Source: Nymphaea colorata (lineage: Eukaryota; Streptophyta; Magnoliopsida; Nymphaeales; Nymphaeaceae). Taken from it: a stretch of DNA of 64,000 bases. Position numbers and translations under genes: made by a program. Positions 46,640-58,431 of the stretch are shown here, one piece after another (within the stretch, counting starts at the first letter, position 1; each line of letters starts with the position of its first letter). The notes below the pieces were generated by a model. That model saw only the letters and a list, made by a program, of their open reading frames with translations, was not told where the DNA came from and did not search any database. Location of the stretch: assembly GCF_008831285.2 (NCBI RefSeq), contig NC_045145.1, forward strand, positions 5,518,802-5,582,801, given 5' to 3'.

Positions 46640-47963
46640 AAATTTAGATCATACCTCAATGCAAGAACAAATGTGGATACTTCTTTAGCATATCCTCCTT
46701 GAGTTCCTAGGTGCTCTCCTTCAAACCATGGTATTGTCATTCCACTCTTACCAGTGTTGTCATTCCACTCTTATCAGAGGAATTCTTTTAGTACGAAGCA
46801 CTTGCTCTTTTTGATCCACAATTCTAATAGGTTTTTCTTTCATTGTCAAATCATCATGCACCAAAATACCTTGAAAATCAATCACATGTGTAGGGTTCGG
46901 TACATACTTTCGAAGCATGAAAACATGAAAAACATCATGAACATGATTCAAATTAGGTGGTAGTGCCAGTCTCTATGTCACCTCTCCAATCTTCTCTAAT
47001 ATCTCGAACGGTCCAATGAACCTCAAACTCAACTTTCTCTTAATACCAAATCGAAAAACACCTTTAGTAGGTGAAATCTTCAAGAACACATGATTACCAA
47101 CCTCAAAAGCCAACTCTCTACGTCGAATGTCGGCATAGCTTTTCTGTTTACTCTGAGTAGTCAACAACTTTTTCCTCATCAATTGCACTTAGTCGGTGTA
47201 GTGTTGTAATACTAAAGGGTTTTCGATCTTGTCATCACCAAATTCGGTCCAACAGGCTGACGATCTGCATGGCCTTCCATACAAGGCCTCAAAAGGTGTC
47301 ATCCCAATACTAGAGTGGTAACTGTTATTATATGCAAATTTTGTCAATCTCACATGTTTGTCCCTTTCTCCTTTCCAATCTAAGACACATGCACGCAACA
47401 TGTCATCTAAGGTCTGAATGGTCTGCTCAGATTGCCCATCAGTTTGGATGTGAAACGCTGTACTTAGCTTAAGCTTGCTACCCAATGCCTTTTGCAATTA
47501 CTCCCAAAACCTAGAGGTAAAATGTAGATCTCGATCTGTAATGATAGACTTTGGCACCTCGTACAATCTCACTATCTCGTCAATATATAACTCTATGAGA
47601 CTTTGTAAAGATTGACTAATTCCAAGTGGTAGAAAATGAGCGGACTTCATAAGTCTATCAACAATCACCCATATAACATCATGTCGTCTTCTTATGTGAG
47701 GCAACCCAACCACAAAATCCATCGTAATATCTTCTTATTTTTACACTGGAATATCAATTCTTTGCAACAACCCTCCCAATCATTGATGTTCTGCCTTGAC
47801 CCGTTGCCACAAATTCTGCAATTTCGCGCTTCATTCTAGGCCACCAAAATTTCCTTCTCATATCCTGAAACATCTTTGTACTGCCAGAGTGTATAGAGAA
47901 CTTAGATTTATGAACTTCATCAAGCAACTCACGCTTTACAACTTCATCTCTAGTGACCCACAA
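46640..47963 (-). pseudogene. Integrase and chromodomain of gypsy B
   Basis: From 47,963 leftward: the zinc-binding region reads KSKFSIHSGSTKMFQDMRR then EIAEFVATGQGRTS. The expected CLVC residues are missing because 17 bases present in A (about 9,961-9,977) are absent. The catalytic core shows MDFVVGLPH (47,722), SIITDRDLHFTS and TDGQSEQTIQTLDDML, where the third acid is D in place of the usual E. Stops interrupt at about 47,498 and 47,189. The tail VGNHVFLKISPTKGV and LPPNLNHVHDVFHVFMLRKY leads to a chromodomain fragment RTKRIPLIRVEW, after which a short tandem duplication (about 46,733-46,778) breaks the frame. Confidence 0.87.
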
Positions 47964-50210
47964 TCTTTGTCAAAACCACAATGAATCATCTTCATCTTGA
48001 TGACAAAAAAATCTACCTTCCTACTTTCTTCCATGTTCTTAGCAAAATCGGGATCTTCCTTTTGCTTCAATTTAAGCTCTTCCAATAGAGGATGTCTCAC
48101 CAAAGCAGTCATTGTTGCTCTAATCTCGTCACAAAGGTGAGGCTTCCACGCTATCACATCTTGCAACAATGTCCAAGAGTGATTTAACATACTACATATT
48201 GTTGCCTTAGCATGTCTGCTCAGCGCATTAGCCACCACATTCGCCTTTCCCGGATGATATGATATTGAGAAATCATAATCCTTTAAGTATTCAATCCATC
48301 TTCTTTACCTCAAATTGAGATCCTTTTGGGAGAATATGTACTTCAATGACTTGTGGTGTGTAAACACCTTAAAAATTGCACCATAGAGATAGTGTCTCCA
48401 TATCTTCAGTGCGAACACAACCGCTCCCAACTCCAAATCATGAGTGGGATAATGTCTCTCATTTTCCTTCAACTGTCCGACCATGTTGCATCAATACACA
48501 ACCAAAAACGATTCCCGATGTATCAGTGTACACCACAAATCCATAATGACCTAATGGAAGCGTCAGAATAGGGGCGGTGGTAAGCTTGTCCTACAAAGTC
48601 TGGAAACTCTTTTCGCACTCTTCATTCCAAACAAACTTCACTCCTTTTCTTAATAGCTTAGTCATGGGTGTAGCTAGTTTTGAAAAGTCTTGTATAAACC
48701 TATGATAGTATCCTATCAATCCCAAAAAGCTTCTAACATCAGTCACACTGCACGGCGTCTTCCAGCCCCGTACAGCTGACACCTTAGCCGGATCGACAGA
48801 AATTTCATCCTTCGAGATTACATGACCAAGAAAGTTTACTTTATCTAGCCAAAATTCATATTTTGAGTACTGTCATAAAGCTTATGCTTGCGCAAAATAT
48901 CCAACACACTCCTCAAGTGATTTCTGTGTTCTACCTCACTATCTGAGTACACCAAAATATCATCCACAAAAACAGTAACAAACTGATCCAAGTAGTCTTG
49001 AAAAATTCAATTCATGAGGTCCATAAACGTTGCGGGAGCATTGGTCAACCCGAAAGGCATGACCCTAAATTCATAATGCCCATATCTAGTTCAAAAAGTA
49101 GTCTTAGTAACATCTTCCTCCCGTATCAAGAGTTGATGATACTCTGTCCTTAGATCGATCTTGAAGAATACCTTTGCATTCTTAAGTTGATCAAACAAGT
49201 CTTCAATTCTTGGAAGCGGATATTTATTCTTGATGATGACTTGATTCAACATGCGGTAATCTATACACAAATGCATCGTCCCATCTTTCTTCTTCAAAAA
49301 ACAATACCGGTGCTCCCCACGGTGACACACTAAGTTGGATGAAGCCCTTATCTAAGAGCTCTTGCAATTGCTTCTTCAATACTTCTAATTCTGTTGGTGC
49401 CATTCGGTATGGTGCCTTAGAAATGGGAGATGTCCCTGGTAACAACTCTATCTAGAATTTCACTTCTTGTGTTGGAGGCAAACTTAACAGTTCCTCAGGG
49501 AACACATCAGGGTATTCACTCACAATGGCAACATTTTGTAACCTCATCAGCTTAGTCTCATTGATCAACACATTGACCAAGAATGCAACACTTCCATTTT
49601 CTATCAAACGTTTAGCTTTCAATGCAGACACCATTAGTTCGACTAGCTTTACGAGCATGGAATTCCACAGGTTGTATCTCATGAGTCAACAATTGTATAT
49701 GTTTCTTCCTGCAATCTATATTAGCATAATGCGTATAAAGCCAATCCATGCCCAAAATCACATCGAATTCACTAAGACTTATGATCACCAACTGTGCAGG
49801 TAAGTGATGTTGATGGATCTTCACATCCACATCAGGTAAATACTCATTACATGAATCTTGAGAATGCATAGAGCTGACCACTTTTAAAACATACGACATC
49901 ATCCTAGCCGACACTTCTAGTGACATAGCAAATCAACTAGATATAAACGAAGGAGTTGTCCCTGCATCAAACAACACTCTAGTAATATAAGAACCAATAA
50001 GTAAAGTACCTTCAATAAGGTCATGTGCCTATAGTATCAAACAACACTCCGGTTGTCCTTTGCGCACTAGATGGACTGGCCTCGGCCTTCTTCAACTCTC
50101 TTTCTCGCTTTATGAGGCAATCTTTGATGAAGTGCTTCATCCCTCCATAATGCAAACACGCCCTGGTCACCCGATAACATGGCTATTCAGGGTGCACACG
50201 TGAACAAGTG
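47964..50210 (-). pseudogene. Protease, reverse transcriptase and RNase H of gypsy B
   Basis: The protease shows VLFDAGTTPSFIS (about 49,970) and FDVILGMDWLY. The polymerase start reads VSEYPDVFPEELLSLPP and [18 protein letters not shown], with ELKKQL-type wording. Motif A is [12 protein letters not shown] (about 49,160), which keeps the catalytic Asp but has E for [14 protein letters not shown] and [11 protein letters not shown] (about 48,950) are present. RNase H begins GFVVYTDTSG (about 48,540) and quickly loses frame. Numerous stops and shifts divide the gene. It retains the RT segment that element A lacks, making it the reference for that deletion. Confidence 0.87.
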
Positions 50211-50217
50211 AGGCACC

Positions 50218-51208
50218 TCAGTGAAGTCGGGGTGGCCACTGACCCCTGTGTGGCCTCACTGCGATTTGGCCTATTCCGTCTGAATGTTCGGTCATCACGC
50301 CTCTCATAAGGCTTTGCCCTGCCTGCAAAGTGGTGGTGCTTGACCTGTGTTCGTCCACCGTGTGAGTGTTGGCTGTCTTCTTGTGATGGTCCTTCTGGGT
50401 CCTTGTCCAGTCTTCTTCCATGAATCTCGCCATGGCTACTGCTTCATACAAGTCACGAGGTCTGCTTGACAAAACTTTGCATCGCAGTCCATCATGCAGC
50501 CCATGCACAAATTTGCCTGCTTTGGCCTCATCTGTAGTGTATAGGTGCGGGCAATACACCTCCAAGTGTCGATATTTCATAACGTATTCTTCCAAGCTCA
50601 ATTGATTTTGCTACAAATCAAAAAACTCTTGCATTTTCTTGTCTCTGACATACATTGGAAAGTAAGTGCTGAAGAAAAAAATCTCTAAATTGCTTCCATG
50701 AGATTGACAGTTGGCCAGCAAACCGGATCTCACAGGTCGATTGCCACAAGTTCTTGGCATCATCTTTCAACAGGTACGAACCATAATTCACCTTGTCTCC
50801 TTCTGGCACCTTCAGAAGCTCGAAGATGTGTTCAATATCTCCAATCCATTCCTCAGCCTTGTCTGGACTGCCATCTCCACTAAAAATAGGCGGCTGCATC
50901 GCCATAAACTGATGGAACGACACCGTTGTTGCCATCTTCTGAAGTGGCATAGTGGTGTCACTCCTCTGATTACTAATCATCGATTGAACAAAGGAGGTCA
51001 GTGTCTGCAAGGTTGTTAGCAGTATAGTCTGTTGATCCACAGGTGGAGACCTTGGTGGGGTTTGGGCATCCACACTACTCTGGGCATGTTGTTGCCCTGA
51101 TGTACTTTCATCCACAGGGGTGCGTGCATCAGAATGGACCGAACTTGGCTCTCTTTATGCCTCTACAAGCGGCCCAGCTCGCTTTTTGCCCCTACATTGG
51201 TACTCCAT
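50218..51208 (-). pseudogene. gag of gypsy B
   Basis: Begins MEYQCRGKKRAGP at 51,208, with a stop soon after, then DESTSGQQHAQSSVDAQTPP and, without the hAT-like insertion of A, continues AEEWIGDIEHIFELL, YLLKDDAKNLW and WKQFRDFF. A stop follows NARVF (about 50,616). The next part reads LEEYVMKYRHLEVYCPHLY. The zinc knuckle downstream (about 50,130) reads CLHYGGMKHFIKDC, with the second Cys changed to Tyr. Confidence 0.87.
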
Positions 51209-51441
51209 CTGTACAAATAAGAACCCTTATTTTCAAACCAGGTCTATGACCAATCTTTCAAATCCAATCATAGAAGTACATCAGCACATGTTTCAAAACA
51301 TCCATAACTCAAAACAACAGTTACATTTTGTACATATACTTTACTGAAAAATCAAAACTACAATAGAAGTTCCATCAAGTAAATGCGTACCTGGCCAATA
51401 CGGCTTCACAGATAGACTTTAACATCATATCCATAGTGATG

Positions 51442-53488
51442 CTTGGTTCACTTTACGAGTGCACCAACACCTCCAATTGCCTCCACCTGATGGCTACACA
51501 TATTAATAACATTCTTAGCTAGCCATCATACAATACGGGTACAACTACCCTCCAATCTCATTCAATTGCATCATTGCCCACAACAATACATGTGCAACAA
51601 ATCACAATATTCACATTTATAAAAATGCACATCTTATCAAACACATCAATCACATCTTTCAAAACTTAGCCAAACCCCAAAGAGTAGTCTCGATCCGTGA
51701 TTGGCTCGTAGCTGTCCTAGGCAGTTATCATTATAGGATGCTTTCTAATGCACAATTGGGGTCGATGAGATACTCGACTTGATACCCCACCTCATCTGTC
51801 CTAACCAATAATCAATCAAGCATGCACATGCAATTGCATAGTAATTTTTAAACAAAACTAATCAAATAAGCATTAAACTTTCATGCATGCATTCATTCAA
51901 TCACTTTACAATCATTCAATCATATCACAATCCTAGGATCTAACGATCTTAGGAACACACATTCACAAATTGGCCCCAGGCAGGGATTGTCTGGAATGCC
52001 GCCATACCTGTAACGCGTCCACAAAATGCCTCGACTTCGAATCTGGTCACTCAAGGTCTACGGGACGTGCCTGGTGCACCTGCAAACATGCACAAGTGGT
52101 AAATTCTCTACTTGTTTTGCTTTACAATCTATACAAGTGTAAAATATAATAATTGAGGCATGTTATCGCCTCAAGAAGGTGTCGACGGGTAGTATTGACA
52201 CACAAAACCCTCCAATATATCTTTCCAACTCTTTGAGGTTGTGACCAAACATATAAACTCAAAGTGTCGATCAATCTATCACTAACACATTTCTCACTTG
52301 CTTTCCCTAGTTGAGTCGTCTTCCCCACCATAAGATTCTCAACAAACAACATAAATTCACATCAATAGAATCATACTTCCCAAACTCGCTAAAACGATTC
52401 TAAACGTTCTCCACAACATTACAATCTCTACCACGCTTCCTAATTGCTTCGAAAATCAACCCATCAAACTTATAAGATCATTATAAACATGGATCATTGT
52501 CCCTCCAAATTAGTCCTAGAACTTTTCCTAAAATAATAGCGTCGTTAACCAACATCCAAATTCTTCAAATTGTAAATCTAGCATGCTCCATCAATAATTA
52601 TACATGCTTCAACAACAAATATTCGACAATTTAAGCTTGATTAGGTCTCGCGCACCCCAATCTTAGAGTTCAAACTATCGTAGTGTTCCCGACAGCCACC
52701 TCAAGTGTCCGATTGAGCACCAATGCCAAAGATTGATCGCTAACTCCACCACCAACACCTTCACTTCACTGGTATAAGGGAAAGATGTGTCCCCAACTGC
52801 GATAACCAACCGAACAGCGACCACCGAGTGAGAAAAATGAAAATGAGCTCAACAAGAGGAGTTCAGTTGAGAAGGATTGGTTTGGTTGGGGGAGGCAAGG
52901 AACAACGAGGGAGAGGGAAGCTGGAAATGAGAGAGAGCATGAGAGATGTGAGTGGGAGGAGGCTGGCGGTAAGGAGAGGGAGTGAAGTGAGAGAACAGAG
53001 GGCAGGAGAGAATGCAGAGAAAGAGGGCGAGCAGAGAGGGTTCAGACAGAGGGGAGAGTGCTCGAGCAGAGAGCATGGATAGAGAGAGAGTGCGGGAGAG
53101 AAAGCTGGCAGAAAAGGGGGACAACACGGGAGAGAGAGGAAGAGACAGAGAGAGCTCTAGCAGATTGAGCATGTGAGGTTGGGGGAGGACTCGTGTTAGA
53201 GGGCAATGACAAAAACAGCATGGGAGGGAGGAGGAGAGGAAAGAAGAAAGAAGAGAGAAGAGGGAAGAAGCAGGGGAACGATAGGGCTCACCCAAAGCAC
53301 CACCGCCGTCGCCCTACACCTTTGTTGCTGCTGTTATCTCTTCCGCCTACTTTTTGTCTGTGTTGTGATCGTAGCAAAGGGAGAGACTAAGAGGGGAAAC
53401 GAGGGAGAAGAGGAAGGATGAGGGAGAAGATGTGGATTCGGGTCTGGGTCTGGACCCGATTCGGCCCACCTAAAAAAGATGAGTGTTA
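51442..53488 (-). repeat. Truncated 5' LTR of gypsy B
   Basis: Matches 44,506-46,607. The inner 1.05 kb of the LTR, together with the primer-binding site, is missing. The internal sequence (minus strand ...CACTATGGATATGATG) joins the LTR directly near 51,442. The outer end reads GTGTTA before the target duplication, two bases short of the complete LTR end. Confidence 0.88.
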
Positions 53489-53827
53489 CTAGGAGAGCCG
53501 GGCATGGTTTGTTCGGACTAGGGATTGTATGACAATATGGTTTGTAATTGACTGCATGAATGTTGAGTGAGATTGAGAGATGACGTAACACTTGCGATTG
53601 TATTAAGCCTCACACTTGTAGTTTCTATAGTAGACTAAGAATTGGGTAAGGAAATCCATCTTGTACCTTGTCCTAGGGATCAATTTTGCACCTGTGTTGT
53701 TGTTCGATCGGGATGAAATTTTATAAATCCCTATATTCTTCAATCAACTTGAGCCTATCTCCAATTGATCTTGGAACACTTCCGGCCTTGTGCGTGTTTC
53801 TCGGTCATAGCTAGACCTATCGTAACA
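53489..53827 (+). repeat. Right part of the C 5' LTR, with CTAGG target duplication
   Basis: Begins with the CTAGG duplication and continues AGAGCCGGGCATGG to CTATCGTAACA at the primer-binding site. With 43,261-43,456 it reads through as one LTR, and the joined wording parallels the D LTR near 39,860-39,990. Confidence 0.82.
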
Positions 53828-53828
53828 G

Positions 53829-53841
53829 TTGGTATCAGAGC
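53829..53841 (+). other. Primer-binding site of element C
   Basis: TTGGTATCAGAGC, one base after the LTR end, complementary to plant initiator tRNA-Met. Confidence 0.9.
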
Positions 53842-53855
53842 TGTGTTGGAGAGCT

Positions 53856-55250
53856 ATGGGATGCAAGGGGAAACAAGTTGAAGCGGAATTGTTAGTACAT
53901 GAGGAAGACTATGCTATTATGGCAGATTTGGAGCAAGGTGAAGATAGGATATTGCGTATGGACAATAACATGGCTGGGGTTAATAAACAGCTTAAACAAC
54001 TTGACAAAATGGACGCCTTATTGACTGCTATAAACAAAATATCGGCAACCACCCAGCAACTATGTCAGCAAATGGACCACATTGAGTCAACGAATCAAAG
54101 TGCTAATGCTCATGATACAAAAGGGAAAATTAGCTATAATTCCCCGAGTATATCATACCAAAGAGGCAATGTCCAAGCTGAACCAGTTACTCAAATTAAT
54201 TATAATGGGATGACAAGAGTAGGAGACCGAACTATAGAAGGAGCAAGAGTTGTTGCTACTACTCATGAACCATATATGAGGAATGCATCTTGTCCTCAAA
54301 ATAGGCGTAATGAGACACAAGTAGGAAGAGATTAGCCAAATGATTGGGAACGAATTTGGGAGGGAAGGGATAGAAATCAAGGGGAATTTTGGGTGCCAAA
54401 TGATGGAGTGGAATTTCCTAAGTTCAATGGTAAAAAGGTCAAGATTTGGTGTTTAAAGTGGAGCAATATTTCACATGCCCACAGGTGCCAATTGAGAATT
54501 GGGTGGTCATAGTCGTACTACACTTCGAAAATGAAACCATGCAATGGTATAGAAGGCTTAAGTACATACATCATGGACTAGATTGGGAGCAATTTAAGCA
54601 TGAGCTATTGGTGCATTTTGGTGACTCAACCTTCAGCAACTTTGAGGTCGAGCTAAAGGACCTCAAACAAATGTCTATGGTATAAGAATACCAAAGCTGA
54701 TTTGAAAACCTTGCTTGCATGGTACAAGGTTGGCCTAATAAAGCCCTTATACTTACTTTTATTAGAGTATGAAAGGAGGAGATCCGCATTTGAGATGCTA
54801 TCTCAAAAGCCCACTGAACTCCGTGAATGTTTTGCCATGGCTAGAACCATTGAAGAAAAGAATCGGCGTCTCTATGCTTTTTGTAAGTCTTTTAAAACCG
54901 GAGATGCAACTTAGATGAAAGTGACGAGCATGAAGACTCCTCAACCAGCGATAAAAGCAGATCCACAACCACCATTCCAAACTAATACTCATACAAATTA
55001 TATCAATCAAAAGCAAAGGGAGGAGCACATTAAAAAAGGAATATGTTTCACATGTGATGAGAAGTGGGAGAGAGGCCACAAGTGCAAATGCCTCCAGTTA
55101 TTTGTAGCAGATGAGAGTGATGAGGAGGAGCAGCCTTCTCTGGATGATGACCAGCATGACCATGAAGAGTCACAGGTTGATTCAGATTTAATGATTGAAA
55201 TAGATGGTATTTATCATTCTTTGACTGACCCACTCGACCCAATGCAATGA
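53856..55250 (+). pseudogene. gag of chromovirus C
   Basis: The ATG at 53,856 opens MGCKGKQVEAELL; an open run of about 160 codons follows with a predicted coiled region (NNMAGVNKQLKQLDKMD). After a stop near 54,333 the capsid-like part reads VEQYFTCPQVPIENWVVI and WYRRLKYIHHGLDWEQFKH (54,446-54,685). The matrix continues with shifts to a knuckle KKGICFTCDEKWERGHKCK (about 55,035-55,090) and an acidic stretch ESDEEEQPSLDDDQHDHEE. The CxxC...HxxxC knuckle is intact; the frame is not. Confidence 0.82.
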
Positions 55251-56860
55251 GGGTCATCGGCCAAGTGGATGGTCACAAGGTGTTGATTCTCCTTGACTTG
55301 GAAGCCACCCATAACTTCATCAGTACAAAGGCAGCTCAGTCTATTGGGTGCAAAATGACCTCCCAAATTCCTCTTACGGTTATGGTAGGTGATGGTTTGT
55401 GATTGTCATGCACCAACATGTGCAAAGATGTGGAGATAGTGATGCAAAAGGTGTCGTTCAAGGTGGACCTCTTGGTATTGCCCATAGGAGGGGTTGATGT
55501 TGTGTTAGGAGTCAAATGGCTTGAAACCTTTGGCATAATTGCTTGGGACTTCGCTAATGTGAGGATGAGTTTTCCTAAGGGGGGTGGTGACGGCCAATTC
55601 ACTTTCACTATTGTTAGGTCACACGTAGAGCCAAAAGCTGCCTTGAAGGCTTTGACAGCACAACAGCCACCATGCTGGCTGGTGTCTATTGCAATGGATG
55701 TGTCACCCACAGAAAAGCAAGAAGTGGTACCAGAGAAAATAGAGGAAGTCTTGACCAAATTTCCATACATTTTTTATGAATCAAAAGGATTACTACCGAA
55801 AAGATCATACAATCATCAAATAGTCCTAACCAACATGGCTGAACTAGGTGAGACCCTATCGATACTGATATGATAAAAAATCCGAGATAGAGAGACTGGT
55901 TAAAGAACTGTTGGATAGTAGAATTATACGACCAAGTAGCAGTCCGTTTTTCGTTTTCCTCTCTAATCCTTCTAGTGAAGAAGAAAGACAACACATGGAG
56001 ATTTTGCATTGATTATAGAGTGCTCAATGAAGGAACAGTCAAGGATCATCACCCCATCCCCATTATAGACGAATTGCTAGATGAATTAACGGGAGCTTCC
56101 ATTTTTTCTAAGTTGAATTTAAGGGCTGGGTATCACCAAATCCATATGGAGGAGAATGATATTCCAAAAATAGCTTTTAAGATTATTGACGGGCATTACA
56201 AGTTCCTAGTGATGCCCTTTGGTCTGACTAATGCCCCAGCTACATTCCAATGTTATATGAATGATATTTTTTGGCAACACCTGAGGGACTTCGTCTTGGT
56301 CTTTTTCGATGATATACTAGTTTACAACAAGAACTTAGAGAAGCATGTGTTCCATTTAAAGAAAGTCTTGCAGATTTTAAGAGACCACACTTTATATGCC
56401 AAGATATCCAAGTGGTAGTTTTGGGCAAGCTTCCATCGGTTACTTGGGACACATCGAAGGTTTATTTAGAGTTAGGTTATGATCTCGTCACCTTTGACAC
56501 ATATGTTGAAGAAGGAATCATTCACTTGGATAGATCAGTCATGTACAACCTTCAAAAGGTTGAAATCAACCATGATGTCGGCACCGGTACCAGCACTACC
56601 TGACTTCACTAAGGAATTCATGGTAGAAACCAATGCAAGTGATACCAGTGTTGGTATCGTCCTCAGCTAGGCCGGTCATCCGATTGATTTCATGTCTAAA
56701 GCACTCACATGCCGAGCAAAACCATTATCAACATATGAAAAGGAGCTCTTAGCCATAGTCTTGGTTGTGGAGCAATGGCAGCCCTACTTGATTGGCCGGT
56801 GTTTTGTTGTGAGGACTGACCACAATAGCTTGCGCTACATGCTCAAATAGCGAGTATCAA
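55250..56860 (+). pseudogene. Protease, reverse transcriptase and RNase H of chromovirus C
   Basis: The protease reads VLILLDLEATHNFIS (about 55,285), where the usual DSG or DTG triad is D-L-E, so the Gly is lost. A second protease block GGVDVVLGVKWLETFG follows (about 55,490). RT shows [17 protein letters not shown] (about 56,000), motif [13 protein letters not shown] with Asn in place of the catalytic Asp (about 56,110), [14 protein letters not shown] and [11 protein letters not shown] (about 56,300). A stop after YAKISKW and a frameshift follow. RNase H is visible as VETNASDTSVGIV, ISTYEKELLAIV-type wording and RTDHNSLRYMLK (about 56,815), ending in a stop. Confidence 0.85.
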
Positions 56861-56865
56861 CACCA

Positions 56866-58010
56866 ATGCAACAACGGTGGTTGGCAAAGCTGCTAGGGTA
56901 CGATTTTTTCATAGAGTACAAGCGTGGGCCAAAAAAAATTGTTGTTGACACACTATCTCGTCTAAGCAAGCACATGATGACTTTGTCGATCATAGAGACA
57001 AATCTTTGGACCCGGTTAGCAGCTGAACAACAAGAGGACGAGGGTTTAAGGCTGATGAGAGGCTCCTTACGGCATAACCTAGGGTCAATACCCCATTACA
57101 GCTTGAACAGTGACCTTTTATACCGCAAAAACCGAGCAGTGTTACCTCAAGATTCACCATTGAGGCATGACCTATTTATACACTTCCACGCATTAGCAGC
57201 CGCAGGCCTTGAGGGAGTGGCCAAAACTACTAGCCGAATCAAATCTCAATTTTGGTGGGAGCGATTGAAGTCAGACGTAAGGGAGTTTCTACAACAATGT
57301 CAAATCTGCCAGCATGAGGAGTACGAGGCAACCAAGCTTCTCGGGCACTTGAATCTGTTGCCCATACCTTCTAAACCATGTTTTGATATCTCTATGGATT
57401 TCATAGATGCAACGCCACGATCTGAAAATAAAGAGGCTGTGTTGGTGGTGGTAGACTGGTTGACGAAGTACAGCCACTTTGCACCCCTACCGAGGCATTA
57501 TCATGGACCGATGGTGGCAGAAGTTTACCAGGACTATATCGACAAGCTACATGGAATACCGCACACCATAGTTTGCAACAGGGACTCTATCTTCTTGAGT
57601 TCCTTTTGGAGAGAGTATATGAGGCTCACCGGCACTACACTTCATTATAGTATGGTACATCACCCCCAAACAGATGGTCAAAGTGAAATCGTCAACCGTA
57701 CTCTTGAGACCTACTTAAGGTGTTTTGCCAAAGATAGACCGAGCACATGGGTGAGATATCTTTCTTGCGCCGAATGGTCCTATAACATGAGTCTCCATTC
57801 GGGAAAGGGACTTACCCCATATGAAGCTCTATATGGGTTTCCTTCACCTATGATCCTGAGATATGAAGGGGGCATCATAGTGGAAGATGAAGTGGATTGC
57901 GAATTGCACACCTGAGAAGAGATCTTAACCTCCCTAAAGCAGTACATCATTAAGGCATAGAACCAGATGAAACAAACGTATGATAAAGGGAGGAAAGGCT
58001 GGAAATTTTT
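56866..58010 (+). pseudogene. Integrase core of chromovirus C (349-codon open stretch)
   Basis: The longest clean frame in C, 56,866-57,915. It begins inside the RNase H tail (QQRWLAKLLGYDFFIEYKRG, KIVVDTLSRL). The zinc domain shows FIHFHALAAAGLEG and CQICQHEE (about 57,300). The core has FDISMDFIDATP (about 57,380), TIVCNRDSIFLSSF (about 57,565) and DGQSEIVNRTLETYL (about 57,675), so all three catalytic acids D, D and E are retained. WSYNMSLHSGKGLTPYEAL closes the core. A stop at 57,915 and others soon after end it. Confidence 0.88.
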
Positions 58011-58417
58011 AGTGGGTGACCATGTATGGCTGAAGAGATTTCCGTTACGGTAGAAGTCCCTACTGGGTCAACCCTACTCGAAGCATTTACCGTGCTATTA
58101 TGGGCCATACTCGATATTACAAAGGATAGGTAAGGCAGCCTATAGATTGGTGCTACCGCAATTAGCCCTTGTGCACCCATTCTTCCACGAGGCTGAAACC
58201 CCACTACGGTTAGTTGCCAGACCGAATAGAGCAGATTCCTAATCAACAGCCGATGCCTTACTGAATTCTCTATCATAGACACATACAGCGTAATGGGTGA
58301 CCAAGGCATGAGGTGTTGATTGAATGGGAAGGGCCTGACGGGGAAACTTCATGGGAAGAGCTGGACTAGGTCATCCTTTGATTTCCAAATGCACGAGCTT
58401 GGGGGCAAGGTTGATTT
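58011..58417 (+). pseudogene. Integrase C-terminus and chromodomain of C
   Basis: Reads VGDHVWLKRFPLR, YYGPYSILQRIGKAAYRL, then near 58,310-58,400 HEVLIEWEGPDGETSWEEL followed by a stop, VIL, a stop, and FPN. EVLIEWEG...TSWEELD is the chromodomain core typical of plant chromoviruses other than the Tekay type. Several stop codons interrupt it. Confidence 0.75.
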
Positions 58418-58431
58418 AAGGAGGGTGGATC
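58418..58431 (+). other. Polypurine tract of element C
   Basis: AAGGAGGGTGGATC just before the TGTTACAGG start of the 3' LTR. Confidence 0.8.

Larger units (their letters stand above)
43457..53488 (-). mobile_element. Ty3/gypsy chromovirus B (Tekay-like), sister of A
   Basis: Runs right to left: truncated 5' LTR (53,488-51,442), gag, protease, RT, RNase H, integrase, chromodomain, polypurine tract and complete 3' LTR (46,607-43,457). It is closely related to A throughout. A 5-bp target duplication CTAGG flanks it, although two bases of the right LTR edge are missing. About 1.05 kb of the 5' LTR plus the primer-binding site are deleted, so it could not replicate even with a helper polymerase. 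It interrupts the LTR of element C and is therefore the younger insertion. Confidence 0.9.
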
